13,651 nucleotides of DNA, taken from NCBI GenBank assembly GCA_946886365.1, contig CAMPIM010000098.1, positions 1-13,651 of the forward strand. The letters are read 5' to 3'. Source of the stretch: an uncultured Novosphingobium sp. Lineage in GTDB: Bacteria > Pseudomonadota > Alphaproteobacteria > Sphingomonadales > Sphingomonadaceae. The notes under the pieces were generated by a model. The model was not told the origin of the DNA. It ran no database searches and was given only the letters and a program-made list of their open reading frames with translations. This document shows positions 1 to 6,198 of the stretch, in pieces. The stretch's first letter is position 1. The number at the start of each line of letters is the position of its first letter. A program made the position numbers and the translations under genes.

Positions 1-182
1 ACGGTGGCAAGAAGATCAACGTCATCAAGGAAGTCCGCGCCATCACCGGCCTGGGTCTGACCGAAGCCAAGGCGCTCGTCGAAGGCGCGCCCAAGGCTGT
101 CAAGGAAGGCGCCAGCAAGGACGAAGCCGAGAAGATCAAGAAGCAGCTGGAAGAAGCCGGCGCGACTGTCGAGCTCAAGTAA
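1..182 (+). CDS. rplL: 50S ribosomal protein L7/L12, C-terminal part (5' truncated by window)
   Basis: The gene enters from the left edge; codons are in phase from base 3 and stop with TAA at 180-182, giving the last 59 residues. The visible part is the globular C-terminal domain of L7/L12, with the family pattern [19 protein letters not shown] followed by [12 protein letters not shown] and a lysine-rich helix ending in VELK. This domain forms the mobile ribosomal stalk that recruits elongation factors EF-Tu and EF-G to the 50S subunit. About half of a normal protein of roughly 125 residues is present, and nothing looks altered. The gene is followed at once by a strong factor-independent terminator and then by convergent signalling genes; rpoB, which commonly follows rplL in bacteria, is not found here. 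Confidence 0.97.
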   Translation, partial: GGKKINVIKEVRAITGLGLTEAKALVEGAPKAVKEGASKDEAEKIKKQLEEAGATVELK

Positions 183-190
183 TCGGTTTT

Positions 191-209
191 GCTCCGCCCC
201 GCGCGGAGC
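191..209 (+). other. Hairpin just after rplL stop
   Basis: GCTCCGC at 191-197 pairs with GCGGAGC at 203-209 around a five-base loop. No T run follows, so it is probably not a terminator by itself. It may protect the 3' end of the rplL message together with a second short inverted repeat, CCAGCT/AGCTGG at 216-228. Any function is inferred from position only. Confidence 0.5.
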
Positions 210-231
210 ACCGATCCAGCTCAGCTGGAAC

Positions 232-263
232 AAGGGCGGTATCTTCGGATGCCGCCCTTTTCT
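232..263 (+). terminator. Rho-independent terminator of rplL
   Basis: A 12-bp stem is formed by 232-243 and 248-259 (AAGGGCGGTATC with GATGCCGCCCTT, one G-T pair). It closes on the very stable TTCG tetraloop (C-TTCG-G) and is followed by TTTTCT. It terminates the ribosomal protein transcript on the plus strand. Read on the minus strand it lacks a T tract, so it would serve the convergent HPt gene poorly. Confidence 0.93.
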
Positions 264-314
264 ATACCGACACAGGCGGAGCAGCTTGTCTGATTCCTTC
301 TGGACCAGTCGCCC

Positions 315-590
315 CTAAACGCGCGCCAGCGCTTCTATAAGCGCCTGCCCCAGGGCCTTTATGGCCGCACCATCAACGCCCGCGTCCACCGCTTCCTCCA
401 ACGCGGATGCATGGCCGCCAATATCGGCGTAGCCAAAGATCCCGGCCACGCCCGCCAATCCATGGGCGAGGTGCAAAAGGCGGGAGCGATCCCCTGCTTC
501 AAGCGCCGAAATGATGGCACTCAGATCGGACGCGGCCCGCGCATGGAAGCGCTGTCGCAACTTCTGCATTTGCGCTTCGGTATCGCTCAT
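315..590 (-). CDS. Stand-alone histidine phosphotransfer (HPt) domain protein
   Basis: A 91-residue, soluble, all-helical protein with the HPt signature around residues 40-54 (HLAHGLAGVAGIFGY). His43 is the expected phospho-acceptor, followed by the small residues and FG typical of HPt four-helix bundles. The lysine often found three residues after the histidine is alanine here. HPt proteins carry phosphoryl groups between receiver domains and have no enzymatic activity of their own. The ATG at 590 overlaps the TGA of the receiver gene by four bases (ATGA), so translation is probably coupled. As the last gene of the kinase-receiver-HPt set it should exchange phosphate with the receiver encoded just upstream. 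The final response regulator it feeds is not in this window. Confidence 0.85.
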   Translation of the reverse strand: MSDTEAQMQKLRQRFHARAASDLSAIISALEAGDRSRLLHLAHGLAGVAGIFGYADIGGHASALEEAVDAGVDGAAIKALGQALIEALARV

Positions 591-955
591 GGCTCCAGCA
601 ATGTCCGCACGGTCCCCGCGAGGCTCATCGGGTCGAACGGCTTGGCAAGCACGGTTCGCGCACCGAGGGCCTTCAGGTTCGTGACGTGCCGTGGATGAGT
701 TTTGGCCGTGATAAACGCGACGGGAATTGTCGCGGTGGCGGGCTCAACCTGCAACGCCGCCAAAGTCGCAGGCCCATCCATGCCCGGCATCATCACATCA
801 AGCAGGATGAGAGCAGGCTGCCACTGCCTCGCCTGCTCCAACGCTTCCGCACCCGAGGCCGCCGTTCGCACCTCGAACTCCGGGTCCAGCTCAAGCGACA
901 TGGCCGCGATCTCCCGCAGGTCTGCTTCATCATCAACATAAAGAATGCGGGTCAA
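587..955 (-). CDS. Single-domain response regulator (receiver only)
   Basis: A CheY-like receiver with no output domain. I place the start at the TTG at 955-953, which gives 122 residues beginning MTRILYVDDE, the normal length and beginning for this family. No ATG or GTG start is available between the kinase end and the conserved VDDE. Reading further upstream in frame runs back into the kinase 3' end and gives a non-homologous tail. A second TTG at 973-971 would add six residues. Conserved residues are all present: acidic pair Asp8/Asp9, phosphorylation site Asp53 in LLDVMMPGMDG, Thr83 in FITAK, and Lys105 in LAKPF. Its start lies 25 bp after the kinase stop, and its TGA overlaps the HPt start. 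It most likely accepts phosphate from the kinase and passes it to or from the HPt protein. Confidence 0.9.
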   Translation of the reverse strand: MTRILYVDDEADLREIAAMSLELDPEFEVRTAASGAEALEQARQWQPALILLDVMMPGMDGPATLAALQVEPATATIPVAFITAKTHPRHVTNLKALGARTVLAKPFDPMSLAGTVRTLLEP

Positions 956-980
956 CTCGGGTCTTTCTGTCAATTCGGCA

Positions 981-2594
981 TCACAGCGGCAATTCGACAA
1001 TAAACGTCGCCCCTGTTTCCGCCGCGGAATCCAGCGCGATGCTTCCGCCATGCGCCTCTACGATGCCTTTGCTGATCGCCAAGCCAAGGCCGGTGCCCGC
1101 ATGGCCGTGCTGATGCGCACCGTCCTCCTGCTCAAAACGCTTGAACAGCCGCGCGCGAAACTCCGGCGAAATCCCCGGCCCCTCGTCAGCAACGCTGATC
1201 CGCGCGACGTCCCCCGCCCGCTCAAGGCAGACATGCACGGTCCCACCCGAGGGCGAGAATTTGCAAGCGTTGGACAATAGGTTGGTCATCACCTGACACA
1301 GGCGATTGCCATCAACCTTGGCGACGACCGCTTCGGCCGGGTGGTCGAATTCAAGCTTAACGCCGAAGCGCTCGGCATATGGCTCAATCTGCTCGATCGC
1401 CTCGGTCAACAACAAGCCCAATTCCCGTTCGTCGAAATGAAAGACCAGCTTCCCCGACTGAAGTTTGTCCATGTCCAGCAGGTCATTGACCAGATGGATC
1501 AGCCGCTCCGCATTCTTGCTGCCGATCGCGACCAGTTGTTTGGCCCTGTCAGGCAATTCGCCAGCGGCGCCACCCGCCATTAGTCCCAATGCACCGGAGA
1601 TAGCGGTCAACGGCGTCCGCAATTCATGACTGACGGTCGATACCAGTTCGTCCTTCAGGCGACTGATCTGCCGTTCCTGCGTCACATCCCGCGCCGTCAT
1701 GATGAACCGCCCCCCACGGATCGATTCCCGGCGGATATCGAGGATGCGACCGTTCCGGCGCTGAATCTCCAACCGACGACTGTCGCTGGTGCGGATAGAC
1801 TCGACGAAGCCCGCGACGATCTGATCCGGGTCACCGGGTCCCAGTTCGCCGCGCTGTGCGGTCAGGCGGATAAGCTCACGTGCGTCCCTTCCGCCCGTCA
1901 CGCTATCGGGAGCATAATCGAACAGATCGACAAAGGCCTGGTTCCACAGCATCAGCCGCAGGTCCCGATCCACCACCGCGACGCCGCCGCTCACATTCTC
2001 TACTGTCAGCTTCAGCAACTGGCGTTCGTCATCAAGCTTGCGCCGATGTTCGTCAGCCGCAAATCCTTCGACCCGCAATTCGATGAGGTCGATCACCGTC
2101 CGTGCCAGCTGGGCGAGCCGCTGCCGATCCGCCTCGCTGAAATCACGCGGCTTGTAATCAACGATGCACAAGGTCCCAAGCGGCTGGCCATTAGCCACCC
2201 GCAAGGGCGCACCAGCGTAGAAGCGGACGTGCGGCGGCCCTGTGACCAATGGGTTGCCGCTAAACCTCGGATCCTTCGTCGCATCCGGCACCACCATGAC
2301 CTCCGGTTGCAGGATCGCGAAGGCGCAAAAGGCGACATCCCGCGAGGTGTGGGTCTCATCGATGCCGCACGCACCGCGAAAACATTGGGTGTCCGATCCC
2401 ACGATCGACACCAGCGACATGGGCACATCGAACAGGTCAGCTGCGAACTGGGTTATATGGTCGAACGGACGTTCTCGACCGATGCCGCCAAGCCGGTAAT
2501 GTTCCAGCGCTCGCAACCGATCGGCCTCGTCCCCCGGAATGGGAGGCTTCATGCCTTGGGCATCCTTGGGCTGCCGCTCCTGCATCGTTGGCAT
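981..2594 (-). CDS. GAF-PAS sensor histidine kinase
   Basis: A 537-residue cytoplasmic sensor kinase without a signal peptide or clear membrane segment. Domains in order: GAF about 30-175 (with the stretch beginning DTQCFRGACGIDE near 68), a short linker helix, a PAS domain of the PAS_7 type about 192-307, HisKA about 312-378 with phospho-acceptor His323 in VSHELRTPL, and HATPase about 425-537. The ATPase part shows the N box (Asn438, Asn442), G1 box DEGPGIS at 470-476, F box near FKRF at 484-487 and G2 box GTGLGL at 500-505. All catalytic parts are intact. The ATG at 2594 has a GAGG four bases upstream; ATG codons at residues 4 and 15 are possible alternatives. The kinase carries no receiver of its own; the next two genes supply a receiver and an HPt. 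The signal is unknown; GAF and PAS suggest a cytoplasmic ligand or redox cue. Confidence 0.94.
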   Translation of the reverse strand: MPTMQERQPKDAQGMKPPIPGDEADRLRALEHYRLGGIGRERPFDHITQFAADLFDVPMSLVSIVGSDTQCFRGACGIDETHTSRDVAFCAFAILQPEVMVVPDATKDPRFSGNPLVTGPPHVRFYAGAPLRVANGQPLGTLCIVDYKPRDFSEADRQRLAQLARTVIDLIELRVEGFAADEHRRKLDDERQLLKLTVENVSGGVAVVDRDLRLMLWNQAFVDLFDYAPDSVTGGRDARELIRLTAQRGELGPGDPDQIVAGFVESIRTSDSRRLEIQRRNGRILDIRRESIRGGRFIMTARDVTQERQISRLKDELVSTVSHELRTPLTAISGALGLMAGGAAGELPDRAKQLVAIGSKNAERLIHLVNDLLDMDKLQSGKLVFHFDERELGLLLTEAIEQIEPYAERFGVKLEFDHPAEAVVAKVDGNRLCQVMTNLLSNACKFSPSGGTVHVCLERAGDVARISVADEGPGISPEFRARLFKRFEQEDGAHQHGHAGTGLGLAISKGIVEAHGGSIALDSAAETGATFIVELPL

Positions 2595-2677
2595 CGGTCC
2601 TCAAGTCCCGCTTATGATCACGGCACCAATCGACACCTTAACTGAAACGAAATCAACACCTTCCTTGAGAAGCAATG

Positions 2678-3394
2678 TCAAAGCGGATCAGGATCGAGGT
2701 AGAGATAGCGCGCGTCGAACTCCGCGAGGGCCTTCAAACCCTCAAGATCAAGGATCTGCGCTTCGCCCCGCTGATATTTCAAAAGCCCCCGGTCGCGGAG
2801 CAATCTGAGCGTGCGGTTTACATGGACCGAAGTCATACCAAGGCTGTCGGCGAGCTGAGATTGGCTCATCCCGATATAGAACCGGTCGCTCGCCTGATCG
2901 ATCACCTGTAGACGGACATATAGTTCGCAAAAAAGAGCCGCCATCCGGCCCGCCGCCGAACGCTGGCCGAGCGATAATTCCCATTCGCGGCTCATGCACG
3001 CATCCAGGTTTGTGCTGAACCAGTACAGACGGCCGATACGCGGCCACTGCTCGATCAACTGGCGGATTTGCTCATGGGGCACCAGGGTCACGACGCAATC
3101 CGTCAGCGTCATGACATCATGCTCCAGCCGTTTCAGCGTGAAGCCATGAATGTCGACAAAGTCGCCCGCTAGGTGGATTTGCGTGATCTGCCGCTTGCCA
3201 TCCGCCAAATCCTTGAAGCGGCACATCACCCCTTCGAGCAGCAATGTGCTGGCCTCAAGAGGTTCGCCCTCATGCACGATAATGCTGTTGCGAGGCACAT
3301 GACGGCCCGGCGGCGTGATCGCCCGGATAGCCTCTTCCTCTTCCGGAGATAACGGGTGACGGAATCTAAGTTTGGCGAGATGAGCCTCTACCAT
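2678..3394 (-). CDS. Crp/Fnr-family transcriptional regulator
   Basis: A 238-residue regulator with an N-terminal cyclic-nucleotide-binding-like beta roll (about 15-110), a long dimerisation helix (about 115-165) and a C-terminal winged helix-turn-helix (about 175-205, MSQSQLADSLGMTSVHVNRT). The cysteine pattern of an Fnr [4Fe-4S] cluster is missing and the cAMP-contact residues of true Crp are not evident, so the effector is unknown. This subtype is frequent in sphingomonads and rhizobia. I chose the ATG at 3394 because GGAG lies at 3404-3401, six bases upstream, and the family normally begins close to this point. A longer frame from 3469 exists but adds a tail that overlaps the DUF6894 gene. 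The gene overlaps the end of the DUF6894 gene by 29 bp, and 83 bp separate it from the kinase, so one transcript is possible. Confidence 0.92.
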   Translation of the reverse strand: MVEAHLAKLRFRHPLSPEEEEAIRAITPPGRHVPRNSIIVHEGEPLEASTLLLEGVMCRFKDLADGKRQITQIHLAGDFVDIHGFTLKRLEHDVMTLTDCVVTLVPHEQIRQLIEQWPRIGRLYWFSTNLDACMSREWELSLGQRSAAGRMAALFCELYVRLQVIDQASDRFYIGMSQSQLADSLGMTSVHVNRTLRLLRDRGLLKYQRGEAQILDLEGLKALAEFDARYLYLDPDPL

Positions 3395-3647
3395 CGCGGT
3401 CTCCTGGGGCGAGCCGGAGACACACAGCCTCGCTGAAGGACACTCGTCCCATCTGTACGCCAGAATCACTCCTTATGTCGATCCAGCCCGTCAGATCGAC
3501 GACGCCCATCAGCACTTCCTCGCTCAGGATCGAGCGTATGCTGCTTATGGCAAGAGCACGGGCATCAGCCTCTTCGGCCAACTCCCGCCCCTCGTCATCG
3601 CGGGTAAAGCCGGTGCCATTGTGAAGATCGAAATGAAGGCGGCGCAT
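3366..3647 (-). CDS. DUF6894 family small protein
   Basis: A 93-residue soluble protein that resembles the DUF6894 family. It starts MRRLHFDLHNGTGF, comparable to the aromatic M-x-x-aFxFHxHNG opening of that family, followed by a central RDDEGREL, a helix AEEADARALAISSIRSILSEEV, and a final strand of the type GWIDIRSDSG. The start at 3647 fits the family; a GTG at 3701 would add 18 residues with no family support. No strong ribosome binding site is visible (AAAGGCGG about 12 bases upstream). The function of the family is unknown. The last 29 bases overlap the start of the Crp/Fnr-like gene in another frame, which suggests co-transcription and perhaps translational coupling. The C-terminal 15 or so residues fall within this overlap and look unconserved. 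Confidence 0.75.
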   Translation of the reverse strand: MRRLHFDLHNGTGFTRDDEGRELAEEADARALAISSIRSILSEEVLMGVVDLTGWIDIRSDSGVQMGRVSFSEAVCLRLAPGDRDGRGSSRQT

Positions 3648-3737
3648 GGCATGGGGAACGCCGCCTTTGACGGTAAGTTTCACGCAGCTCAAGACGCACA
3701 CTTCATGCCGCGCGCTTGGAGCCGACTTTTCTGCTAT

Positions 3738-4232
3738 TTAACGCGCCGCGAGGAGGATCGGCCGATCGGCCGCCGCCTGCGCAAAGTGTTGAGCGCGCAA
3801 ACTGCTCAGCATGTTGTCCCTGTCCGTCGCATCATTCGCCACAATCACCCATGCCTCGAACTTCGACCCAGGGCGCACCTCCTGCGGTAAGGGGTAAAGC
3901 GATCCCATCGATCGGATAGCGCGCATCGATATGCGATCGACACTGCGGGATGCCGAAGAGCCCGCCAGAGAAATATTCTCCGGCCGCCCTTGTTCTCCCA
4001 GACGGAACTGCACGCGGGAATATCCGATCGATGCTCCATCACGATAAAGGGAAGTTGCCTGACGGATGCTCCGCGACAATCTTGATGCTGTCCGATCCGT
4101 CCACTTTTCATAGCTTATTGCGCTTTTATCGGGTGCTACCACCGTCAGTTGCCCAGATCCCTGCCTGGCATCTGCCACCATCGGCACAGCCAAGCAGACG
4201 CAAAGCGCCGCCATCACAGGCTTGGCATACAT
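3738..4232 (-). CDS. Secreted protein with TonB C-terminal-like domain
   Basis: A 164-residue exported protein. Residues 1-22 form a signal peptide with a hydrophobic core (VMAALCVCLAVPMV) and an A-D-A cleavage site before Arg23. Residues about 40-135 resemble the TonB C-terminal fold as seen in small sphingomonad proteins: a strand VQFRLGEQGRPENISL, a helix with SVDRISMRAIRSM, and the closing L-YPLP. It lacks the N-terminal membrane anchor and the proline-rich spacer of real TonB, so it is unlikely to energise receptors in the usual way. The ATG at 4232 has a full GGAGG at 4242-4238, five bases upstream. In the message this Shine-Dalgarno lies in a short AGAGG-AGG-CCTCT stem-loop just before the AUG. 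The family function is not established; a periplasmic partner-binding role is a guess. Confidence 0.78.
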   Translation of the reverse strand: MYAKPVMAALCVCLAVPMVADARQGSGQLTVVAPDKSAISYEKWTDRTASRLSRSIRQATSLYRDGASIGYSRVQFRLGEQGRPENISLAGSSASRSVDRISMRAIRSMGSLYPLPQEVRPGSKFEAWVIVANDATDRDNMLSSLRAQHFAQAAADRPILLAAR

Positions 4233-4513
4233 AGAGGCCTCCTCTGTTTCTCTAGCAATTTTTTACTGAAAAGCCGCTGCGGCAGCGTCGGACCGGCCGA
4301 GAGCAGCGGCTGCTTATATATTGCAAAGCCGCGTGGCCGGGTAACAAATTATCGCCAATGAAGTCATGGGCATAAGAATTATTTCATCGGAGCTTAATTT
4401 ATCGATCGAAAGTAATTTACCCGCTTAACTTGTTTTAGCTTGGCAAAAGACAGCGTTAAACCGCTACCCTCATTGGATTTTGATGGATTTACCTTACGGC
4501 GACGCCGCACGAC
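4233..4513. other. AT-rich leader region upstream of the TonB-C-like gene
   Basis: This 281-bp gap is visibly richer in A and T than its surroundings, especially at 4312-4500, and codes for nothing convincing. It must hold the promoter of the gene that starts at 4232. On the minus strand a GATAAT at 4355-4350 would make a fair -10 box, but no good -35 lies at the proper distance. A strong hairpin at 4272-4311 sits between this and the gene. TTAA-containing segments near 4391-4432 loosely resemble CtrA half-sites, but none forms a clean TTAA-N7-TTAA. Confidence 0.5.
4268..4311 (-). terminator. Terminator-like hairpin in the leader of the TonB-C-like gene
   Basis: AGCCGCTGC at 4272-4280 is a perfect inverted match of GCAGCGGCT at 4303-4311, and a smaller TCGG/CCGA pair (4288-4291, 4297-4300) lies inside the loop. 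Read on the minus strand the stem ends in GGCTTTTC, like a factor-independent terminator with a short T run. It may end transcripts coming from the FAD dehydrogenase gene, whose stop is about 200 bp upstream. If transcription of the TonB-C-like gene starts further upstream, it would instead act as an attenuator. Confidence 0.55.
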
Positions 4514-6133
4514 TCAGGCGGAAATCGCCAAGCCGACGGCTTCCCCAACCTTGATGCCATCAATGGCCGCCGACAATATGCCGCCTGCATAGCCCGCGCC
4601 TTCGCCAGCGGGGTAAAGTCCGGCCACATTCAAGCTCTGAAAATCCTTGCCTCGTGTGATGCGGATGGGGGATGAGGTTCGGGTTTCGACACCGGTCATG
4701 ACCGCATCAGGGTGATCATAATTGGCAATCTGTCGGCCAAATGCGGGTAGTGCCTCGCGAAAGGCGTCGATCGCAAAGTCAGGCAGGCAAAGGGACAGAT
4801 CGGTCATGGTGACGCCCGGCTTGTAGGAAGGGACGACCTCCCCGAGCGCTTCTGAGGGACGCCGCGCCATGAAATCGCCGACCTTTTGGCCTGGAGCCCA
4901 GTAGGAAGAGCCGCCTGCGACAAAGGCCTGGCTTTCCCAATGCCGCTGAAGGTCGATGCCCGCCAAAGGCCCTCCCGGAAAATCCCGCTCCGGCTCTATG
5001 CCAACCACCAGGCCTGAATTGGCGTTGAATTCCGCACGGCTATATTGGCTCATGCCGTTGGTGACGACACGTCCTTCTTCAGACGTGGCAGCGACCACGC
5101 GCCCGCCGGGACACATGCAGAAGCTGTAAACGGTGCGGCCATTCTCGCAATGATGCGCAAGGCTGTAGGCCGCCGCTCCAAGTACCGGGTGACCCGCGCA
5201 ATTGCCGTAGCGGGCTCGATCGATCCAGCTTTGTGGATGCTCGATCCGCACCCCGATTGAAAATGGCTTGGCTTCGATATGAACGCCGCGCCGGTGCAAC
5301 ATCTCGAAAGTCGGGCGGGCGCTGTGTCCGACGGCAAGCACAACATGGTCGGCCTCTATAAAGCTGCCGTTGGAAAGGTGCAGTCCGCGCAGGCGCTGCG
5401 TTCCGTCGCCTTGCCGCTCCATTTCCAGTTCATCGACCTTGTGCTGCCAGCGATATTCGCCACCCAGTTGCTCGATCTGGCGGCGCAGGCTTTCGACCAT
5501 GCTGACGAGGCGAAACGTCCCGATATGGGGATGCGCTTCGGTCAAAATATCTTCAGGCGCGCCCGCAGCGACAAATTCCTCCAGCACCTTACGGCCCAGG
5601 AAACGCGGGTCCTTCACACGGCAATAGAGCTTGCCGTCCGAGAAGGTGCCCGCGCCGCCTTCCCCGAACTGGACATTGCTGTCGGGGTTCAGCTCGGCTC
5701 GCCGCCAAAGACCCCAGGTATCCTTGGTCCTCTCCCGCACAACCTTGCCACGGTCGAGGATGATGGGCCGGAAGCCCATCTGCGCGAGGATCAGTCCCGC
5801 GAAAAGCCCACATGGGCCTGCGCCCACGACAACCGGGCGCTTCCCCGACCAGCATTGGGGCGCACGAGTGACGAAGCGGTAATCGGTATCCGGGCGGCGG
5901 CGCACGTCGTTGTCGCCCGCAAGCCGTTCAAGCAACGCGGCCTCGTCCACCAGCTCGACATCGACAGTATAAACCAGTTGGATTGCACTCTTCCGCCGGG
6001 CATCATTGCCCCGGCGCACGATGACGTGACGGACGAGGTCCGCTGCCTCAATTCCCAGCCGCTCGCAAATGGCGGCAGGCATCGCATCGGCCGGGTGGTC
6101 GAGGGGCAGCTTGAGGCCGGAGAGACGCAACAT
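4514..6133 (-). CDS. COG2509-type FAD-dependent dehydrogenase
   Basis: A 539-residue flavoprotein of the uncharacterised COG2509 family. An N-terminal domain of about 95 residues precedes the Rossmann FAD-binding motif VVVGAGPCGLFAG at 101-113. The family marker EGGAGTFSDGKLYCR follows at 158-172, the middle contains LAVGHSARPTFEML, and the C-terminal FAD-binding segment reads AGLYPAGEGAGYAGGI. Members are predicted oxidoreductases whose substrate is unknown. I chose the ATG at 6133 because AGAGG lies seven bases upstream (6145-6141), the family begins with a short MLRLSGLKLPLDH-like strand, and the length then matches. A longer frame from 6178 has no ribosome binding site. It lies 65 bp after the TonB-dependent receptor on the same strand with no clear terminator between, so it may be co-transcribed. 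Confidence 0.88.
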   Translation of the reverse strand: MLRLSGLKLPLDHPADAMPAAICERLGIEAADLVRHVIVRRGNDARRKSAIQLVYTVDVELVDEAALLERLAGDNDVRRRPDTDYRFVTRAPQCWSGKRPVVVGAGPCGLFAGLILAQMGFRPIILDRGKVVRERTKDTWGLWRRAELNPDSNVQFGEGGAGTFSDGKLYCRVKDPRFLGRKVLEEFVAAGAPEDILTEAHPHIGTFRLVSMVESLRRQIEQLGGEYRWQHKVDELEMERQGDGTQRLRGLHLSNGSFIEADHVVLAVGHSARPTFEMLHRRGVHIEAKPFSIGVRIEHPQSWIDRARYGNCAGHPVLGAAAYSLAHHCENGRTVYSFCMCPGGRVVAATSEEGRVVTNGMSQYSRAEFNANSGLVVGIEPERDFPGGPLAGIDLQRHWESQAFVAGGSSYWAPGQKVGDFMARRPSEALGEVVPSYKPGVTMTDLSLCLPDFAIDAFREALPAFGRQIANYDHPDAVMTGVETRTSSPIRITRGKDFQSLNVAGLYPAGEGAGYAGGILSAAIDGIKVGEAVGLAISA

Positions 6134-6198
6134 GGCGCCGCCTCTAGCCGCATTTACCGCCCCGCTCCACCCCCTCATGAGGATAGGCCGCTGCCTTT

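Noticed and set aside
1626..2645. Open frame of 339 codons on the plus strand opposite the histidine kinase
   Set aside because: The kinase on the other strand has all expected motifs; this frame shows none and has no ribosome binding site.
3653..3690. Possible EcfG-type stress promoter on the plus strand (GGAAC, 17 bp, GTTT)
   Set aside because: It points away from the genes on both sides; no plus-strand gene follows it.
4388..4435. Possible CtrA binding sites in the AT-rich leader
   Set aside because: TTAA motifs are present, but no pair has the TTAA-N7-TTAA layout; such motifs are expected in AT-rich DNA.
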